This document shows positions 61,618-64,000 of a stretch of 64,000 nucleotides of DNA, one piece after another. Both the position numbers and the translations under genes were made by a program. How positions within the stretch are numbered: position 1 is the stretch's first letter; the number at the start of each line of letters is the position of its first letter. Below the pieces are notes generated by a model. It did not search any database and had not been told where the DNA came from. It was given only the letters and a program-made list of their open reading frames with translations. The stretch covers positions 744,001-808,000 of the forward strand of contig CAWBNY010000002.1 of the NCBI GenBank assembly GCA_963790325.1. Direction: 5' to 3'. The stretch is from JAXDMK01 sp963790325. Lineage in GTDB: Bacteria; Actinomycetota; Acidimicrobiia; Acidimicrobiales; AC-14.

Positions 61618-63510
61618 GCATCGCCCCGCAGGCGCTCGAGCGATCCGTTCTCGAGGGCAAGGAACGCGAGGAGCTGGCGGTCATCGCCGAGGCCATGGGC
61701 GTCAAGCCCGCGTCCCGAGCGTCGAAGGCCACCTTGATCGACTCCATCCTGCGCCAGGCCGGCATCGAGACCGGCACCGAGGCCCCCGAGCGCCCCCGGC
61801 GCACCCGCGCCCCCAAGGCGGCGGCCGCGGCGGCCCCCGCCCCGCCCGTCGAAGCCCCGGCCGACGACGCGACCGCGGCCAACGGCGCGGGCACCGCCGA
61901 GGTCGTCACGCCCCCGGCCGAGTCGCCGGCGCCGGCGGCACCCGCGGCCGACGCCCCCGCGTCCGGCAACGGCGAGGCCCCGACCGAGGCGGGCGACACC
62001 CTCCCGGCCGCGGCTGCGGCCACGGCCGAGGCGGCCACCGCCGCCACCACCACCGACACCAACGCGCCGGCGGCCGAGGGCGATGCCCCCGCCACCGAGG
62101 GCGGCCCCGCCGACCGGGCCCCGGGCGGCGGCGACCGCCAGCAGGGCGATCGCCCGGCCCGTGACCGCGGTGACCGGGGCGAGCGTGACCGCGGCCCCCG
62201 GAACGACAACAACGGTCCCCGGGGCGGTGCGGACAACCGCCAGCAGCAGCAGTTCGACGGTCCTCCGGGCGACCCCGGCAACCGTCGCAGCCGGCGCCGG
62301 CGGGGACGCGACCGGGGCGAGCGCGACCTTCAGCCCGATCGGGTCCAGGGCCAGGGGGGCCAGGAACCGGCCTACTCGGGCGAGCCCGTCCCGGCCGACG
62401 GTCTCCTCGACCTCCGGGACGAGGGCTACGGCTTCCTGCGCACCAACGGCTACCTGGCCGGACCCGCGCGACGTCTACGTCTCGCTCAGCCAGGTGCGGC
62501 GCTTCGCCCTGCGCAAGGGCGACGTGATCAAGGGCGCCAGCCGACCGGCCGGCAGCACCGAGAAGTACCCCGCCCTCCTGCGCATCGACACGGTCAACGA
62601 CATGACGGTGGAGGAGGCCCGCAACCGGCCCCGGTTCGAGGACCTCACCCCCCTGTTCCCCGACGAGAAGCTGCGCCTCGAGATCCCGGGTGACTCCAAC
62701 AACATGGTCGCTCGCATCGTCGACCTCATCTCGCCCATCGGCAAGGGCCAGCGAGGGCTGATCGTGTCGCCCCCCAAGGCGGGCAAGACCACCGTCCTCA
62801 AGCAGATCGCCCACTCCATCGAGGCCAACAACCCCGATGTCCACCTCATGGTGCTCCTGGTCGACGAGCGCCCGGAGGAGGTCACCGACATGCGCCGGTC
62901 GGTGAAGGGCGAGGTCATCGCCTCCACCTTCGACCGCCCGTCCGACGAGCACACCCAGGTGGCCGAGCTGGCCTCGGAGCGGGCCAAGCGGCTGGTGGAG
63001 ATGGGCCGTGACGTGGTGATCGTCCTCGACGGGATCACCCGCCTGGCCCGGGCCTACAACCTGGCCGCCCCCGCCAGCGGCCGGATCATGTCCGGTGGTC
63101 TGGCCACCGACGCCCTCTACCCGCCCAAGAAGTTCTTCGGGTCGGCCCGCAACCTGGAGGAGGGGGGCTCGCTCACCATCCTCGCCACCGCCCTCATCGA
63201 GACCGGGTCCAAGATGGACGAGGTCATCTTCGAGGAGTTCAAGGGCACCGGCAACATGGAGCTGCGCCTCGACCGCAAGCTGGCCGAGCGGCGCATCTAC
63301 CCGGCTCTGGAGGTCAACGCCTCGTCCACCCGCCACGAGGAGCTGCTCTTCGAGCGGGGCCAGCTGCAGCAGGTCTGGAAGCTGCGCCGGGTGCTCAACG
63401 CCCTGGAAGGCGGAGCGGGCCTCGAGCTGTTGATGGACAAGATCAAGACCACCAAGAGCAACGACGAGTTCCTGGCCGAGATCGCCAAAGCGCCTTCGCC
63501 GGCCGCGTGA
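61614..63510 (+). CDS. rho: Transcription terminator Rho, interrupted by a one-base frameshift
   Basis: Two frames together make one Rho. Frame one (from ATG 61614) gives a Rho N-terminal helix domain (LEGKEREELAVIAEAMGV), a ~200-residue Ala/Pro then Arg/Asp/Gly-rich insertion typical of actinobacteria, and the RNA-binding start DEGYGFLRTNGYLAGP. Near 62461-62470 homology moves to the +1 frame, which supplies RDVYVSLSQVRRFALRKGD, the P-loop SPPKAGKTTVLKQIA and the Q- and R-loops to the stop at 63510. Removing one base there restores continuity. Neither frame alone is a working Rho. A sequence error, a real mutation or recoding are all possible; the start overlaps the previous stop by 4 nt. 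Confidence 0.85.
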
Positions 63511-63523
63511 CCGAAGTGTCTGT

Positions 63524-64000
63524 GTGACCGGCGAAGGCACCCAGCCCCGGCGGCTGGCCTTCGCCATCCGCCACTACCGGCTCGACCGGCTGAGGACGCT
63601 CGATGTCGCCTGCGGGTCGGGCCTCCACCTGCGCCATCTGGCCCCCGGCTCGGTGGGGCTGGACATGAATCCCCAGGTGGCGCCCGGGCTGCCGGTGCGG
63701 CCCTGGAACGTGGACGAGGGCATTCCCGGCGACCTGTGGGGCAGCTTCGACGCGGTGTGGTGCTCCAACTTCCTGGAGCACGTCCTCGCACCCCACCAGT
63801 TCCTGATCGAGCTGCGCCGGGCCCTGAAACCGTCGGGGTGGCTGTTCGTGGTCGTGCCGTCCACCCACCGGCTGCGGCGAGGGCCGTGGCTGGGCGCCTA
63901 CGCGGCCGACCACGTCAACTTCTTCACCCCCCACACCTTGCGCCTCACCGCCGAGCGGGCCGGCTACGACGTCGAGGCGGTCGCGGCGCCGTCGTTTCCT
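63524..64000 (+). CDS. Class I SAM-dependent methyltransferase, partial (C-terminus off the right edge)
   Basis: An open frame of 159 codons runs from GTG 63524 to the window end. It has the SAM-binding motif I LDVACGSGLHLRHLA, the acidic VGLDMNPQ strand, AVWCSNFLEHV as motif II, and the LKPSGWLFVVVPSTHRLRRGPW segment followed by DHVNFFTPHTLRLTAERAGYDVE, typical of methyltransferase type 11/12 enzymes that act on small molecules or sugars. It starts 13 nt after the rho stop. The substrate cannot be inferred. Confidence 0.85.
   Translation, partial: MTGEGTQPRRLAFAIRHYRLDRLRTLDVACGSGLHLRHLAPGSVGLDMNPQVAPGLPVRPWNVDEGIPGDLWGSFDAVWCSNFLEHVLAPHQFLIELRRALKPSGWLFVVVPSTHRLRRGPWLGAYAADHVNFFTPHTLRLTAERAGYDVEAVAAPSFP

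Overview
The window is very high-GC and reads as a chromosomal segment of an actinobacterium. The best fit is a deep-branching lineage such as class Acidimicrobiia, but this is inferred from gene order and content, not from a marker tree. Supporting signs are the operons prfB-ftsE-ftsX-M23 peptidase, eno-divIC-DUF501-ppx, dapA-RNase J and argS-lysA-hom-thrC, a MarP-type protease, SpoVS, an actinobacterial-type SOS box at recA, and many GTG/TTG starts. Many genes have a TANNNT hexamer 6-10 nt upstream of the start codon, which suggests frequent leaderless transcription.

Layout. 1-7554: a partial glycosyltransferase, then phosphohexomutase, a Trm112-like protein, SIS-domain isomerase and S-adenosylhomocysteinase, then comF, a large structured RNA resembling the raiA motif, hibernation factor HPF, a NarL-type regulator and a DUF3472-like protein lacking a standard start codon. 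7544-16806: a DUF2079 membrane protein, secA, prfB, ftsE, ftsX and an M23 peptidase. 16851-24706: GNAT, ppx, DUF501, DUF72, divIC and eno on the minus strand, then marP, a TIGR01777 epimerase, clpP, tRNA-Leu and spoVS. 25259-35495: recA interrupted by a LAGLIDADG intein and preceded by an SOS-box promoter, a divergent marR/ankyrin pair, thpR, cinA, pgsA, rimO, small proteins and ftsK.

35650-46000 is the accessory core: a group 1h (Hhy-type) [NiFe]-hydrogenase locus. It holds small and large subunits, a NifU-like protein that seems to start at ATT, DUF5947, DUF6084 and a 494-aa protein of unknown function, a maturation protease, hypC, and an unusual set of eight tiny membrane-associated proteins. 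Two of these share a C-terminal signature and three form a converging minus-strand operon closed by a strong intrinsic terminator. The other pleiotropic maturation genes (hypABDEF) are not in the window. The operon would let the cell oxidise trace H2 and pass electrons to respiration; the small membrane proteins are the best candidates for undescribed partners.

46106-64000 returns to housekeeping: RNase J, dapA, tRNA-Arg(CCG), a CheY-like regulator, argS, lysA, hom, thrC, a GT4 glycosyltransferase, a PQQ-type sugar dehydrogenase lipoprotein and an alkaline-phosphatase-superfamily protein that may replace the missing homoserine kinase. Then come a cyclic-2,3-diphosphoglycerate synthetase/2-phosphoglycerate kinase pair, a rho gene carrying a one-base frameshift as given, and a partial methyltransferase. 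No CRISPR array, insertion sequence, prophage or rRNA gene was seen.
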